Shown here in pieces: positions 1-8,784 of a stretch of 64,000 nt of DNA (position 1 is the stretch's first letter; each line of letters opens with the position of its first letter). The stretch covers positions 62,001 through 126,000 of the forward strand of contig NZ_JAATTV010000004.1 of NCBI RefSeq assembly GCF_013414195.1. The letters run 5' to 3'. The notes beneath the pieces were generated by a model. It was not told the DNA's origin. It worked only from the letters and a program-made list of their open reading frames with translations, and searched no databases. The position numbers were made by a program, and so were the translations under genes. Source of the DNA: Psychrobacter sp. BI730 (GTDB lineage Bacteria; Pseudomonadota; Gammaproteobacteria; Pseudomonadales; Moraxellaceae).

Positions 1-534
1 GCAGCGCTGTTTAATCCGCATCACAATCAGGAGCTTGCCATCGCTTTTAAAGAAGCATTTAGCCAGCCAGTTTTTGCATTACGTATCGGCGGTAATGACT
101 TGTTTGCAGCATTGCGCTTACGCCGCCCAAAAAACAGTATTGTCTATGACTCGCCTATCGGTACGTTGGCTTATCAAATGCTGGGCTGTTTTGTGCCGCA
201 TGGTTTTTATCTTACCGCGCCAGTATTTGAGTATTTAGACCAGCCGACATTGTTTATGCAAGAGCTAAACCGAGATGTCAGCTTAGGGATGGTGGGCAAA
301 ACTGTCATTCATCCAAGCCAAATCGCCCTAGTACAGCAAGCTTACTGTGTGCCATTGAGTACATTGGATGAAGCACAAGCGATCCTTCACTCTGAGGCCA
401 AAGCGGTATTTAAGTACAATAATACGATGCTAGAGCCTGCGACGCACCGTGCTTGGGCGACTGAAATCGTCAATCGTGCAGAAGCCTTTGGAACCATTGA
501 CGATGGACATAGCCAGTACAGCTCACGAATGTAG
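1..534 (+). CDS. HpcH/HpaI aldolase/citrate lyase-like protein, C-terminal part
   Basis: The reading frame is open from the first base of the window, so the gene starts upstream and only about 177 C-terminal residues are seen. The stretch RIGGNDL followed by a helix and a second conserved block (GKTVIHPSQI) is typical of the C-C bond lyase TIM-barrel family that includes citrate lyase beta subunit (CitE) and HpcH/HpaI aldolases. These enzymes cleave or form carbon-carbon bonds in CoA-thioester or 2-keto-acid substrates. The IHPSQ block lies near the C-terminal end of the barrel in CitE-like proteins. Substrate cannot be told from this fragment. A strong terminator follows about 50 bases after the stop. 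Family is fairly sure; exact function is not. Confidence 0.75.
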   Translation, partial: AALFNPHHNQELAIAFKEAFSQPVFALRIGGNDLFAALRLRRPKNSIVYDSPIGTLAYQMLGCFVPHGFYLTAPVFEYLDQPTLFMQELNRDVSLGMVGKTVIHPSQIALVQQAYCVPLSTLDEAQAILHSEAKAVFKYNNTMLEPATHRAWATEIVNRAEAFGTIDDGHSQYSSRM

Positions 535-584
535 CTATCATCGCTGATACAGATGGTTGTCTGCTATTTAACAACTCACACTAT

Positions 585-622
585 GAAAAAAGCCGCTATC
601 AAATACAGGTAGCGGCTTTTTT
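585..622. terminator. Bidirectional rho-independent terminator
   Basis: The arms AAAGCCGCTA and TAGCGGCTTT form a GC-rich stem with a 12-base loop. An A tract lies on one side and a T tract on the other. It sits between two convergent genes, so it probably serves both. Confidence 0.85.
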
Positions 623-686
623 ATATAGAGATTTGCTTAGGACTTCTATAGATATAAGGCTTCAAAGCTCTCGAACAATATCTATA

Positions 687-1499
687 TTAAGCACAACTTT
701 CCAAAAACTGACGAAGTACTTGGTTCACTTGATCAGGCTCTTCTACTGTCGATGTATGACCCGCATCTTTGATAATGGCAAGCTTGGATCCAGCGATAGC
801 AAAATGCATGCGTTCAGATTTGGCATAAGGCGTGGCGGCATCTTCGTCACCTACCACAATTAGTGTTGGCGTTGTAATCTCACCCAGCTGCTCATAAGTA
901 CCTGTACGCTCAATCACGCCCATTGTTGCTTTGACCACGCCGCCCTTGCGATTGCTTTGTAGCATCGTTAGCCACTGCTTACGGTCAGATTTACGCAGCT
1001 TATCTGCCAAGAACGTACTGCCAAACATGATTGGCATCACTTTATTACTCACACGCTTCATACCTAACCAGCGAATCGCTTTCACTAGCTTGCGATACTG
1101 AGGGATATTTTTTGGATCTTCAGGGTCAGCAGAGGTTTCTAACAGCGTTAATGACAACAACAACTCAGGACGTTTGAGCGCGATACGTTGAGCCACGAAC
1201 CCGCCCATAGATAGCCCAACAAAGTGACATTTATCAATACCAAGCGCTGCAAGTAAGCCAAGCGTATCTTCAGTCAGCGTCTCCATATCATAGCCAGACT
1301 TAGTAACCTGCGACTGACCTTGCCCGCGAAAATCAAAAGCAATACAACGATAGTCTGTTTGAAAATGCTCTACTTGCTTATCATACATCTGTGAGCTCCA
1401 CAGTAGACCGTGAGCAAATACGATAACGGGCTTTTGTGTGTCGTTCGGTGCACTGTCTTCGTAATAAATATCAGCGTTACTTACAGTGATAGTTGGCAT
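687..1499 (-). CDS. Alpha/beta hydrolase (3-oxoadipate enol-lactonase-like)
   Basis: A 270-residue alpha/beta-hydrolase-fold protein. The oxyanion-loop HGL is at residues 30-32, the nucleophile elbow GLSMGG has Ser97, an acidic residue lies in VVGDEDAATP near residue 218, and the catalytic His is in DAGHTS near 248. The layout resembles PcaD-type 3-oxoadipate enol-lactonases and related carboxylesterases, but no beta-ketoadipate genes surround it, so the substrate is open. I chose ATG at 1499 because AAGGA stands 8 bases ahead; a GTG two codons upstream overlaps that site. It is probably a single-gene unit that converges on the preceding terminator. Confidence 0.8.
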   Translation of the reverse strand: MPTITVSNADIYYEDSAPNDTQKPVIVFAHGLLWSSQMYDKQVEHFQTDYRCIAFDFRGQGQSQVTKSGYDMETLTEDTLGLLAALGIDKCHFVGLSMGGFVAQRIALKRPELLLSLTLLETSADPEDPKNIPQYRKLVKAIRWLGMKRVSNKVMPIMFGSTFLADKLRKSDRKQWLTMLQSNRKGGVVKATMGVIERTGTYEQLGEITTPTLIVVGDEDAATPYAKSERMHFAIAGSKLAIIKDAGHTSTVEEPDQVNQVLRQFLESCA

Positions 1500-1838
1500 A
1501 ACCACATCCTTGTTTGATCAATGAAAAGTTCGAGCGTACCCTTGTGTCTTTTACGACTCTTTTACGCTCAACCTGGCATATTAGCATAATCCATTAGCCC
1601 CTTAGGTCATAGCCTTTTTACGAGCCAGTCGTTTTGTCCCATTAGTTAGCATCAGCTTTTACGATAGAATAGGAAAGTTTACCAGTATATAGATGTGTCT
1701 TAAGCGCCCACAAAACACGCTTTTATAATCGTAGCAAGCTGCTATAGTAATCAGCATTGAACCATTTTTACCTTTATCTCAAAGTATTGTCATTGATACA
1801 AAATATTAAAACAGTCATTTAAAATAAGGAAATCTCAA
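1500..1838. other. Intergenic region between two divergent genes
   Basis: About 340 bases hold no convincing gene. It must carry the promoters of the minus-strand hydrolase and the plus-strand enoyl-CoA hydratase. I see AT-rich stretches but no promoter or operator good enough to name. Confidence 0.5.
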
Positions 1839-2636
1839 ATGTCACAGTCTCTCGTCGATTATCAAGTTGCAGAGCACATTGCTACTATTACCTTTAACGA
1901 TCCAAAAAGCTTAAATGCCTTTGGCACACCCTTAAAAAACCAAGTCTTGATAGCGCTAGATAAAGCGGCTGCAGATGATCAAGTACGGGTAATTATTTTG
2001 CAAGGGGCTGGTGGTAACTTCTCAAGCGGCGGCGATATTAAAGAGATGTTGTCTGAAGGATTAGACAAGGATATTGTTTCAAACAAATTAAGAGGCATGG
2101 TAGAAGGTGCAGGCGAAGTCAGCTTAAAATTACGTCATATTCATAAGCCGATTATTGCCAAATTAGAAGGTGCTGTGGCAGGTGCTGGCATGAACTTGGC
2201 GCTTACTTGTGACTTCCGAATTGCCGCAGACAATGCAAAGTTTGTACAAGCGTTCGTTAATATCGGCCTAGTTCCAGATGCGGGTGGTATTTACTTATTA
2301 AACCAATTGGTTGGTGCAGCAAAAGCCACTGAACTTGTGATGCTGGGTGATAAACTGAAAGCCGAAGACATGGCACGTTTAAATCTAGTGAACAACGTAG
2401 TAAGTATTGACGAGCTAGAAGCCACCGTACAAGCATTGGCATTACGATTGAGCCAACTGCCAGGCAAAGCATTGGCCGCTATGAAAGAGAGCTTCAATGT
2501 TCACGCCTTCTCTGGTTTGAGCGCAGCTTTAGATACGGAAGTAGAGCAGCAGACCGTAATGGCAAAAACCGATGACTTTATCGAAGGGGTTAGCGCCTTT
2601 ATAGCAAAGCGTAAGCCTGTATATCAAGGTAAATAA
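1839..2636 (+). CDS. Enoyl-CoA hydratase/isomerase family protein
   Basis: A 265-residue crotonase-fold protein. The oxyanion-hole segment FSSGGDIKEML is near residues 61-71 and the second conserved block AGAGMNLALTCDFRIA near 111-126. The motif IGLVPDAGG carries Asp where the isomerase PaaG/PaaB-type enzymes have their catalytic Asp, instead of the Glu of true hydratases. It may therefore be an isomerase acting on acyl-CoA intermediates. No paa or fatty-acid oxidation operon is near, so the pathway is unknown. The start has AAGGA well placed upstream. A strong terminator follows, so the gene is probably monocistronic. Confidence 0.82.
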   Translation: MSQSLVDYQVAEHIATITFNDPKSLNAFGTPLKNQVLIALDKAAADDQVRVIILQGAGGNFSSGGDIKEMLSEGLDKDIVSNKLRGMVEGAGEVSLKLRHIHKPIIAKLEGAVAGAGMNLALTCDFRIAADNAKFVQAFVNIGLVPDAGGIYLLNQLVGAAKATELVMLGDKLKAEDMARLNLVNNVVSIDELEATVQALALRLSQLPGKALAAMKESFNVHAFSGLSAALDTEVEQQTVMAKTDDFIEGVSAFIAKRKPVYQGK

Positions 2637-2658
2637 CAAGATAAACAATGATACCATC

Positions 2659-2692
2659 AAAAAAGGGCTGCCAATATGGTAGCCCTTTTTTT
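2659..2692. terminator. Bidirectional rho-independent terminator
   Basis: AAAAGGGCT and AGCCCTTTT pair around an 11-base loop with T/A tracts on both sides, between a plus-strand gene and a convergent minus-strand gene. Confidence 0.85.
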
Positions 2693-2706
2693 GTCAACGC
2701 CTTTAA

Positions 2707-3147
2707 TTAAGAAGCGGACGCTAGTTTAGAATGATAAGGTAAAGTAAATATCTTGTCAAAAATCAGAGTAAAGGTAAACGTATAAACTAAGAAAAATAGC
2801 AGTAGCGCCACTTCCATCATAAAGGCTTTTACTAGACCAACATCGTACCAAATCATATAAAGTGGCAAGCAGATCAACACTAGCCCGCCTTCAAAACCAA
2901 AAGCATGAACACTGCGTATCCATAACGTGCGACGTACAATACGTCTGCGGCGTTCCCACGCTTCAAAAGCGGTATTATATATAAAGTTCCAAACGACGGC
3001 TGCTACCGACATCATTACGGCGATTGGTAAAGATTCTGATGCATCACTGTGACTGAGTTTCATCAATATAAGGGTAGATAAGATAATCGCGATAATTTCG
3101 AAGGCGGTCACATAAATTAAGCGACGTTTAAGCGGTGATAAGGTCAT
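2707..3147 (-). CDS. PACE-family multidrug/biocide efflux protein
   Basis: About 146 residues with four predicted membrane helices in two pairs, matching the bacterial transmembrane pair architecture of AceI-type proton-coupled exporters (chlorhexidine, acriflavine and similar cations). Family signatures are visible: an acidic residue in the first helix (Glu17, equivalent to Glu15 of AceI), WNFIYNTAFEAWERR at the end of helix two, RSVHAFGFEGG in helix three, and the final YTFTFTLIFDKIF. ATG at 3147 is preferred over an upstream TTG: GGAG lies 9 bases ahead of it and Glu falls at the expected place. It sits in the inner membrane. Physiological substrates of the family may be polyamines. Confidence 0.88.
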   Translation of the reverse strand: MTLSPLKRRLIYVTAFEIIAIILSTLILMKLSHSDASESLPIAVMMSVAAVVWNFIYNTAFEAWERRRRIVRRTLWIRSVHAFGFEGGLVLICLPLYMIWYDVGLVKAFMMEVALLLFFLVYTFTFTLIFDKIFTLPYHSKLASAS

Positions 3148-3356
3148 CAACCAAGACTCCAAAGCACCTGTATTTAAACAGCAAGGTGCATGTCAAAGTA
3201 TCGGTCCGTCCCGAGTTAGAAAAGATAAATAAAGTGCAGAGCCACGGTTTCCGCCTGCCCCTATATTATACATAACATAGCGTAGAAAATCAGCCAGTAC
3301 ATTTATACAGACGTAAACAGATTTATCAAAAACCGACTTTATCCTAGGCCAGACTA

Positions 3357-3797
3357 TTTTGCTGGCGGGCCCCATTGATTGGTTTCAGGCTTAGTATCAT
3401 TAGCACAAAATACAAGAAACACAATGCCGCCTATCAGTGGTATTAAGGATATTAAAAACCACCATCCTGAGCGACCCGTATCATGTAACCTGCGAATACC
3501 AACAGCAATACTGGGTAAAGCAAGACCAAGCGCTACAACTATATAAACAGGCCCTGTTTCTGCGTCAAAAATAATTGCATCTATTATCATCGCAAAAATT
3601 GCCAAGATCATATATACCAAAGAAAAATACCAAAACTCTTTACGGCGTGCCCGACCAGAGAAATTGACATAATTTCTCATGCACTTTTTGAACCAATCAA
3701 TGATTCCATAATTTGCTTCAGCATTATGATTGTTAGCCATCGTAGATCTGGGCAGTGGCGGCGGAGTCGCTTTATCAAGCTTAATATTATTTTCCAT
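3357..3797 (-). CDS. DUF805 family membrane protein
   Basis: About 147 residues. A polar N-terminal tail of 30-odd residues leads into FSGRARRKEFWYFSL, the usual opening of DUF805 proteins, followed by three to four hydrophobic helices and the family motif IRRLHDTGRSGWW. The tail after the last helix contains NDTKPETNQWGPPAK, also typical (the N-x-WGP ending). Function of the family is unknown; members are inner-membrane proteins often encoded alone. Met20 is a possible shorter start, but neither start has a strong ribosome site. It may share transcription with the PACE gene downstream, although 200 bases separate them. Confidence 0.85.
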
Positions 3798-3920
3798 AGG
3801 GCTTTTTATCTCGGTCGTGAAAAGTAGAAATCGTCAGTGAAAATTATCAACAATTGGCTTTGATTATAGATACTCAATAAAAGTTTGTAAATGAATACTA
3901 GTTTTCTTAGAGTCATTAAT

Positions 3921-3958
3921 AAAAAACCCCGCATCATGACGATACGGGGTTATTTTTT
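3921..3958 (-). terminator. Rho-independent terminator behind acnB
   Basis: A short stem of ACCCCG paired with CGGGGT, with A and T tracts on both flanks. It lies about 60 bases past the acnB stop on the minus strand. Confidence 0.75.
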
Positions 3959-4013
3959 ATGTATAAAGTTTTTAGTATAAAGCCTCTAATTTTAAAAGCT
4001 TATATACTCAAGA

Positions 4014-6617
4014 TTAGGTCAACTGAGCAACGTTAATCTTGTCTGCTTCTTCAGTATAGTCTTCCATACGGTCGAAGTTCATGTATTGATAGACTTCATC
4101 ACCCATGCTGTTTAGCATACCAGCATACTGCTGATACTCATCGTTAGTCGGCAATTTACCAAGTACCGCTGCGACTGCTGCAAGCTCTGCAGAAGCTAGG
4201 TATACGTTAGCGCCTTGACCTAGACGGTTCGGGAAGTTACGAGTTGAGGTCGATACCGCAGTAGATTTCGGTGCGATACGTGCTTGGTTACCCATACATA
4301 GTGAACAACCTGGCATTTCAGTACGAGCGCCGGCTTGTGCATAGATGTTGTAGTAACCCTCTTCCATCAACTGACGTGCATCCATCTTAGTAGGTGGCGC
4401 AATCCATAGGCGAGTCTTCAGGCTTCCTGCTGGTACGTCTTGTAGCAATTTACCAGCGGCACGGAAGTGACCGATGTTGGTCATACATGAACCAATGAAT
4501 ACTTCATCAATGGTATCACCAGCCACGTCTGCTAGCGTTTTTGCATCATCTGGATCGTTCGGGCAGCAAAGGATCGGCTCTTTGATTTCGCTCATATCGA
4601 TAGTGATGTCGATCGCGTATTCAGCATCGTCATCAGCACGCATGAGGCTTGGGTTAGCCAACCACTCTTGCATTTGCTCAACACGGCGGCTGATCGTACG
4701 TGCATCGCCATAGCCTTCTGAGATCATCCACTTAAGCAGCGTGATGTTTGAGTTTAGGTACTCAGTCACTGATGCTTCAGACAAAGTGATGGTACAACCA
4801 GCAGCACTACGCTCAGCTGAGGCATCAGATAATTCAAACGCTTGCTCAGCGGTCAAGTCTTCTAGACCTTCGATTTCGAGAATACGGCCGTTGAACTCGT
4901 TGATTTTACCTTTCTTATCAACTGTCAAGTAACCTTCTTTGATCGCTTGATAAGGGATAGCATGTACTAGGTCACGTAGAGTGATACCAGCTTGACGCTC
5001 ACCAACAAAACGAACACGAACAGATTCAGGCATATCAAGTGGCATTACACCAGTTGCCGCTGCGAAAGCAACTAGACCAGAACCCGCTGGGAACGAGATA
5101 CCCATTGGGAAACGAGTATGCGAGTCACCACCAGTACCAACGGTATCTGGAAGTAGCATACGGTTCAACCATGAGTGAATGATACCATCACCTGGACGTA
5201 AGCTTACGCCGCCACGGTTCATGATAAAGTCAGGTAGTGTATGCTGAGTCTCAACGTCAACTGGCTTTGGATAAGCAGCAGTATGACAGAATGACTGCAT
5301 CACGAGATCCGCTTGGAAACCTAAACATGCTAAGTCTTTTAGCTCATCACGCGTCATCGGACCAGTCGTATCTTGAGAACCGACCGTCGTCATCTTAGGC
5401 TCACAGTACATACCTGGACGTACGCCTGTCAGGCCACACGCTTTACCAACCATTTTCTGTGCAAGCGTAAAGCCTTTACCGGTATCAGCTGGCTCTTCTG
5501 GCTTAGCAAAGATATCTGAATGACCAAGACCCATATACTCACGAGCACGGTTAGTCAAACCACGACCAACGATTAATGGAATACGGCCGCCAGCACGAAC
5601 TTCATCAAGCAATGTTGGTGAGTTTAGTGAGAACGTTGATAGTACTTCATCAGAGTCATGCTTAGTGATTTTGCCTTCGTACGGATAGATGTCAAATACA
5701 TCGCCCATGTTTAGGTTATCGACTGCCACTTTTTCGATTGGCAATGCGCCAGAATCTTCCATCGTGTTGAAGAAGATAGGAGCGATATTGTTACCAAGTA
5801 CGAGACCGCCGCCACGTTTGTTTGGCACGTTAGGGATATCTTCACCCATCAACCAAAGTACTGAGTTGGTCGCAGACTTACGGCTAGAACCAGTACCAAC
5901 AACGTCACCAACATAGGCTAGCGGATGGCCTTTTTCTTTCAGTGCTTCGATTTGCTTCATTGGGCCAACAACGCCCTCTTCGTCAGCATTGATGCCGTCA
6001 CGAGAGTTTTTGTGCATGGCTAGTGAATGCAATGGGATATCAGGACGGCTCCATGCGTCTTGCGCAGGTGACAAGTCATCCGTGTTGGTTTCGCCAGTTA
6101 CTTTAAACGTCGTGTAAGTGGTTTTCTTTGGTACTTCAGCACGGTTCAAGAACCATTCTGCGTCAGCCCAAGACTGAATCACTTCTTTAGCAATAGTGTT
6201 GCCAGCTTCAGCTTTTTCAGTCACGTCATTGAACGCGTCAAATACTAGCAAAGTTTTCTTTAGTGCTTCAGCAGCGTCTTGTGCAACTTCGCTATCATCT
6301 AGTGCAGCAACTAGTGGCTGAACGTTGTAGCCACCTTGCATAGTGCCTAGAATTTCAACAGCTTTTTGCTTGCTGATAAGTGGTGATGATGTTTCACCCT
6401 TTAAGATAGCAGCCAAAAATGCCGCTTTAACGTATGCTGCTTGGTCAACACCAGCAGGGATACGGTTTTCTAATAGGTTCATCAAGAACGCATCTTCGCC
6501 TGCAGGCGGGTTCTTTAATAATTCAACCAACTCTACTACTTGTTTTTCATTTAGTGGTAGGGGTACAGTTCCTAGCTCAGCACGTTCTTCGACATGTTTA
6601 CGATAAGCTTCTAACAC
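4014..6617 (-). CDS. acnB: Aconitate hydratase B
   Basis: 867 residues, close to the 865 of E. coli AcnB. AcnB isomerises citrate to isocitrate in the TCA cycle using a 4Fe-4S cluster. The N-terminus ([15 protein letters not shown]) matches AcnB, followed by the HEAT-like domain, the swivelling domain, and catalytic domains with [19 protein letters not shown] and [19 protein letters not shown]. Cluster cysteines are visible in the GSCMTN and [10 protein letters not shown] segments. The start is GTG with GAGGA 8 bases ahead. It is transcribed alone, with a terminator behind it. In E. coli the apo-form binds mRNA; whether that holds here is not shown by the sequence. Confidence 0.97.
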   Translation of the reverse strand: MLEAYRKHVEERAELGTVPLPLNEKQVVELVELLKNPPAGEDAFLMNLLENRIPAGVDQAAYVKAAFLAAILKGETSSPLISKQKAVEILGTMQGGYNVQPLVAALDDSEVAQDAAEALKKTLLVFDAFNDVTEKAEAGNTIAKEVIQSWADAEWFLNRAEVPKKTTYTTFKVTGETNTDDLSPAQDAWSRPDIPLHSLAMHKNSRDGINADEEGVVGPMKQIEALKEKGHPLAYVGDVVGTGSSRKSATNSVLWLMGEDIPNVPNKRGGGLVLGNNIAPIFFNTMEDSGALPIEKVAVDNLNMGDVFDIYPYEGKITKHDSDEVLSTFSLNSPTLLDEVRAGGRIPLIVGRGLTNRAREYMGLGHSDIFAKPEEPADTGKGFTLAQKMVGKACGLTGVRPGMYCEPKMTTVGSQDTTGPMTRDELKDLACLGFQADLVMQSFCHTAAYPKPVDVETQHTLPDFIMNRGGVSLRPGDGIIHSWLNRMLLPDTVGTGGDSHTRFPMGISFPAGSGLVAFAAATGVMPLDMPESVRVRFVGERQAGITLRDLVHAIPYQAIKEGYLTVDKKGKINEFNGRILEIEGLEDLTAEQAFELSDASAERSAAGCTITLSEASVTEYLNSNITLLKWMISEGYGDARTISRRVEQMQEWLANPSLMRADDDAEYAIDITIDMSEIKEPILCCPNDPDDAKTLADVAGDTIDEVFIGSCMTNIGHFRAAGKLLQDVPAGSLKTRLWIAPPTKMDARQLMEEGYYNIYAQAGARTEMPGCSLCMGNQARIAPKSTAVSTSTRNFPNRLGQGANVYLASAELAAVAAVLGKLPTNDEYQQYAGMLNSMGDEVYQYMNFDRMEDYTEEADKINVAQLT

Positions 6618-7037
6618 AATAGTCGTCCTCGTCAGTTGGGGTGTAGCACATTACGTGGGTAGTCAGCATGACTGCCTGCGTCTATATACTATATGAAATA
6701 ATTATCCGTGCAATCATAGCTTAAAACGCTTTAAATGTTAATGGCTCAGCTCTGAAAAGGCGCATAGTAAGGCCATATTGAACATTTATTATAAAAATAG
6801 TGCCATCAATAATATGATTGTAGCGCTCATTATAACTGGCATTTGCCTGATTACGCTTGTCAATAAGTACTTGCTTTATGACTGAGCAGACACCATATGA
6901 CTGATATACGATTTTGTAAGAAATAACTTCGATAAAATTTCGCTTAAAAAAATGTAGCAATATCGATATATTAGCAGCCGATTTATTAACAGTCGATTTG
7001 GTAAAAACATTTTGGTGTAAACATTAAGGACGACGAT
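6618..7037. other. Intergenic region between divergent acnB and the CMD-family gene
   Basis: About 420 AT-rich bases. Small open frames on the minus strand (for example 6721-6960) have no ribosome site, no recognisable domain and odd composition, and I treat them as chance. Promoters for both flanking genes must lie here, but none stands out. A modest GGACGACG site precedes the plus-strand start at 7038. Confidence 0.5.
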
Positions 7038-7448
7038 ATGACTGATAGCAATACGGACAACAATACTAACTATGACAATGGTCTCAAGGTACGCACTGAG
7101 GTGATGGGTGAGCAGCATGTCAAACGCTCGCTTGATGCTGCCACAGGATTTACCCAACCGCTGCAAGACTGGATTATCGAACACGCTTGGGGCAGCACTT
7201 GGCAAGATGACTCAGTATTACCACGCAAGTATCGCTCATTAATCACTATTGCCTTTTTAATTGCTCAAAAAAGCCCAAACGAGTTGAAAGGACATATACG
7301 CGGTGCCATTAACAATGGGGCCAGTGTTGCTGAGATTAGAGAAGTGCTCATGCATAGCTTGCCGTACTGCGGTGCACCTGCTACTCAAGAAGCGTTTCGC
7401 GCTGCCATAGATATACTGAATGAGTTGGAAATCGATATAGATATTTAA
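7038..7448 (+). CDS. Carboxymuconolactone decarboxylase family protein (PcaC-like)
   Basis: 136 residues that align by eye with 4-carboxymuconolactone decarboxylase. An opening VRTEVMGEQHVKRSL is followed by the WGSTWQD segment, LPRKYRSLITIAFLIA, HIRGAINNGAS and the terminal LPYCGAPATQEAFRAA. The order and spacing match PcaC of the beta-ketoadipate pathway, which decarboxylates gamma-carboxymuconolactone, including the LPYCG motif near the active site. No other pca gene lies nearby, so it may act on another substrate or be a peroxidase-type relative. The first 16 residues are a polar, Asn/Asp-rich extension. It sits about 150 bases ahead of lipA in the same direction. Confidence 0.85.
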   Translation: MTDSNTDNNTNYDNGLKVRTEVMGEQHVKRSLDAATGFTQPLQDWIIEHAWGSTWQDDSVLPRKYRSLITIAFLIAQKSPNELKGHIRGAINNGASVAEIREVLMHSLPYCGAPATQEAFRAAIDILNELEIDIDI

Positions 7449-7515
7449 AACTATGGTCGTCCGAGCAATCATAGTAATCTTAACAATATTGTTTAAAAAT
7501 TGACGACCAAATTTC

Positions 7516-7524
7516 TGCTATAAT
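7516..7524 (+). promoter_or_regulatory. Extended -10 promoter candidate for lipA
   Basis: TGCTATAAT is a perfect extended -10 element (TGn plus TATAAT), about 72 bases before the lipA start. No good -35 is seen at the right distance, as expected for extended -10 promoters. A near-identical TTCTGCTATA context stands ahead of the MTA phosphorylase gene. Confidence 0.6.
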
Positions 7525-7596
7525 ATCTGCACTCATAAAACATTCTGATAATTCCATAAACCCTTATAATATAAAGGGTTAAGAGATAACTCCATT

Positions 7597-8640
7597 ATGA
7601 CAACTGCCGTACAAACACATGTACCTGCTGCTAAGGCCAAACCAAAAAAAGCCATCCAAGGCGAAAAGCTACGTGGCTATGACAAAGTTGCCCGTATCCC
7701 AATTAAGGTGATCCCGACTGTCGAGGCAAAGAAAAAGCCTGATTGGATTCGGGTAAAAATGTCCTCGCCTGCTGAAGTCGCTCGTATCAAAGCAACCTTG
7801 CGTGAGCAAAAGCTTTATACCGTCTGTGAAGAAGCAGCCTGCCCTAACCTGCCACAGTGCTTCGCTGATGGTACAGCCACCTTTATGATCATGGGTGATA
7901 TCTGTACGCGTCGCTGCCCGTTCTGTGATGTAGGTCATGGTCGTCCTAATGAGCTAGACAAGGATGAGCCGCGTCATACCGCTGAGACCATTCAAGGTCT
8001 ACAACTTAAGTATGCCGTAATCACCTCTGTCGATCGCGATGATCTAAAAGACGGCGGTGCGGGACATTTTGTGGAAGTGCTAAACGAGTCAAGAGCACTT
8101 AGCCCAAACTGCTTGATTGAAATCCTAGTACCAGATTTCCGTGGCCGTATGGATATTGCATTGGATTTATTGACAGAGACTGCACCAGATGTGTTTAACC
8201 ACAATATCGAAACGGTGCCACGTCTATACAAAGCTTTCCGTCCGGGTTCTGATTATCAGCATTCGCTAGATTTGCTTAAGATTTATAAAGAGCGTCGTCC
8301 TGATATCGCCACCAAGTGCGGCTTTATGGTTGGTCTTGGTGAGACAGAAGAAGAGATCTATGCGCTACTTGATGATCTAAAAGCGCATGACGTGGATATG
8401 ATCACGATTGGTCAGTATCTACAGCCTAGTAAAAACCACGCCCCTGTTGATCGTTATGTCCATCCAGATGAGTTCCAACGCTATATGGACTACGGCAAAA
8501 AAATCGGCTTCTTTAGCATTTGGGCAGGCCCAATGGTACGCTCAAGCTACTTTGCAGATCGTCAGTACTACGGCGAAGACTGCCCAGCACCTATCCGTAG
8601 CAAAAAAGCGCTAGAAGCTGAAGGCAAACTTGGCTGCTAA
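7597..8640 (+). CDS. lipA: Lipoyl synthase
   Basis: 347 residues. LipA is a radical SAM enzyme that inserts two sulfurs into the octanoyl group on E2 and H proteins, giving the lipoyl cofactor. Both clusters are visible: the auxiliary-cluster cysteines Cys77, Cys82 and Cys88 ([12 protein letters not shown]) and the radical SAM cluster CTRRCPFC (Cys103, Cys107, Cys110). [21 protein letters not shown] and the C-terminal VRSSYFAD stretch with its conserved serine are also present. The N-terminus has a basic 25-residue extension. AAGAG lies ahead of the start. A lipB gene is not in this window. A terminator follows. Confidence 0.97.
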   Translation: MTTAVQTHVPAAKAKPKKAIQGEKLRGYDKVARIPIKVIPTVEAKKKPDWIRVKMSSPAEVARIKATLREQKLYTVCEEAACPNLPQCFADGTATFMIMGDICTRRCPFCDVGHGRPNELDKDEPRHTAETIQGLQLKYAVITSVDRDDLKDGGAGHFVEVLNESRALSPNCLIEILVPDFRGRMDIALDLLTETAPDVFNHNIETVPRLYKAFRPGSDYQHSLDLLKIYKERRPDIATKCGFMVGLGETEEEIYALLDDLKAHDVDMITIGQYLQPSKNHAPVDRYVHPDEFQRYMDYGKKIGFFSIWAGPMVRSSYFADRQYYGEDCPAPIRSKKALEAEGKLGC

Positions 8641-8706
8641 TTTAGCAATCAAGTGAGATGAAAGTAATTGTGAACAGCAGTCGCTAAAACATTTCTTAAG
8701 AATATT

Positions 8707-8748
8707 AAAAAGGGTGAATAACAAATTTGTTATTCACCCTTTTTTTGA
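8707..8748. terminator. Bidirectional rho-independent terminator
   Basis: A 17-base arm beginning AAGGGTGAATAAC pairs with its complement ending GTTATTCACCCTT, flanked by A and T tracts. It separates lipA from the convergent TRAP operon. Confidence 0.9.
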
Positions 8749-8784
8749 GCTTTGTTAGATTTAAGAATGATTAAACCTAACGCT

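Noticed and set aside
6721-7205. Two open frames on the minus strand upstream of acnB
   Set aside because: No ribosome sites, unusual amino-acid composition, and one overlaps the real PcaC-like gene.
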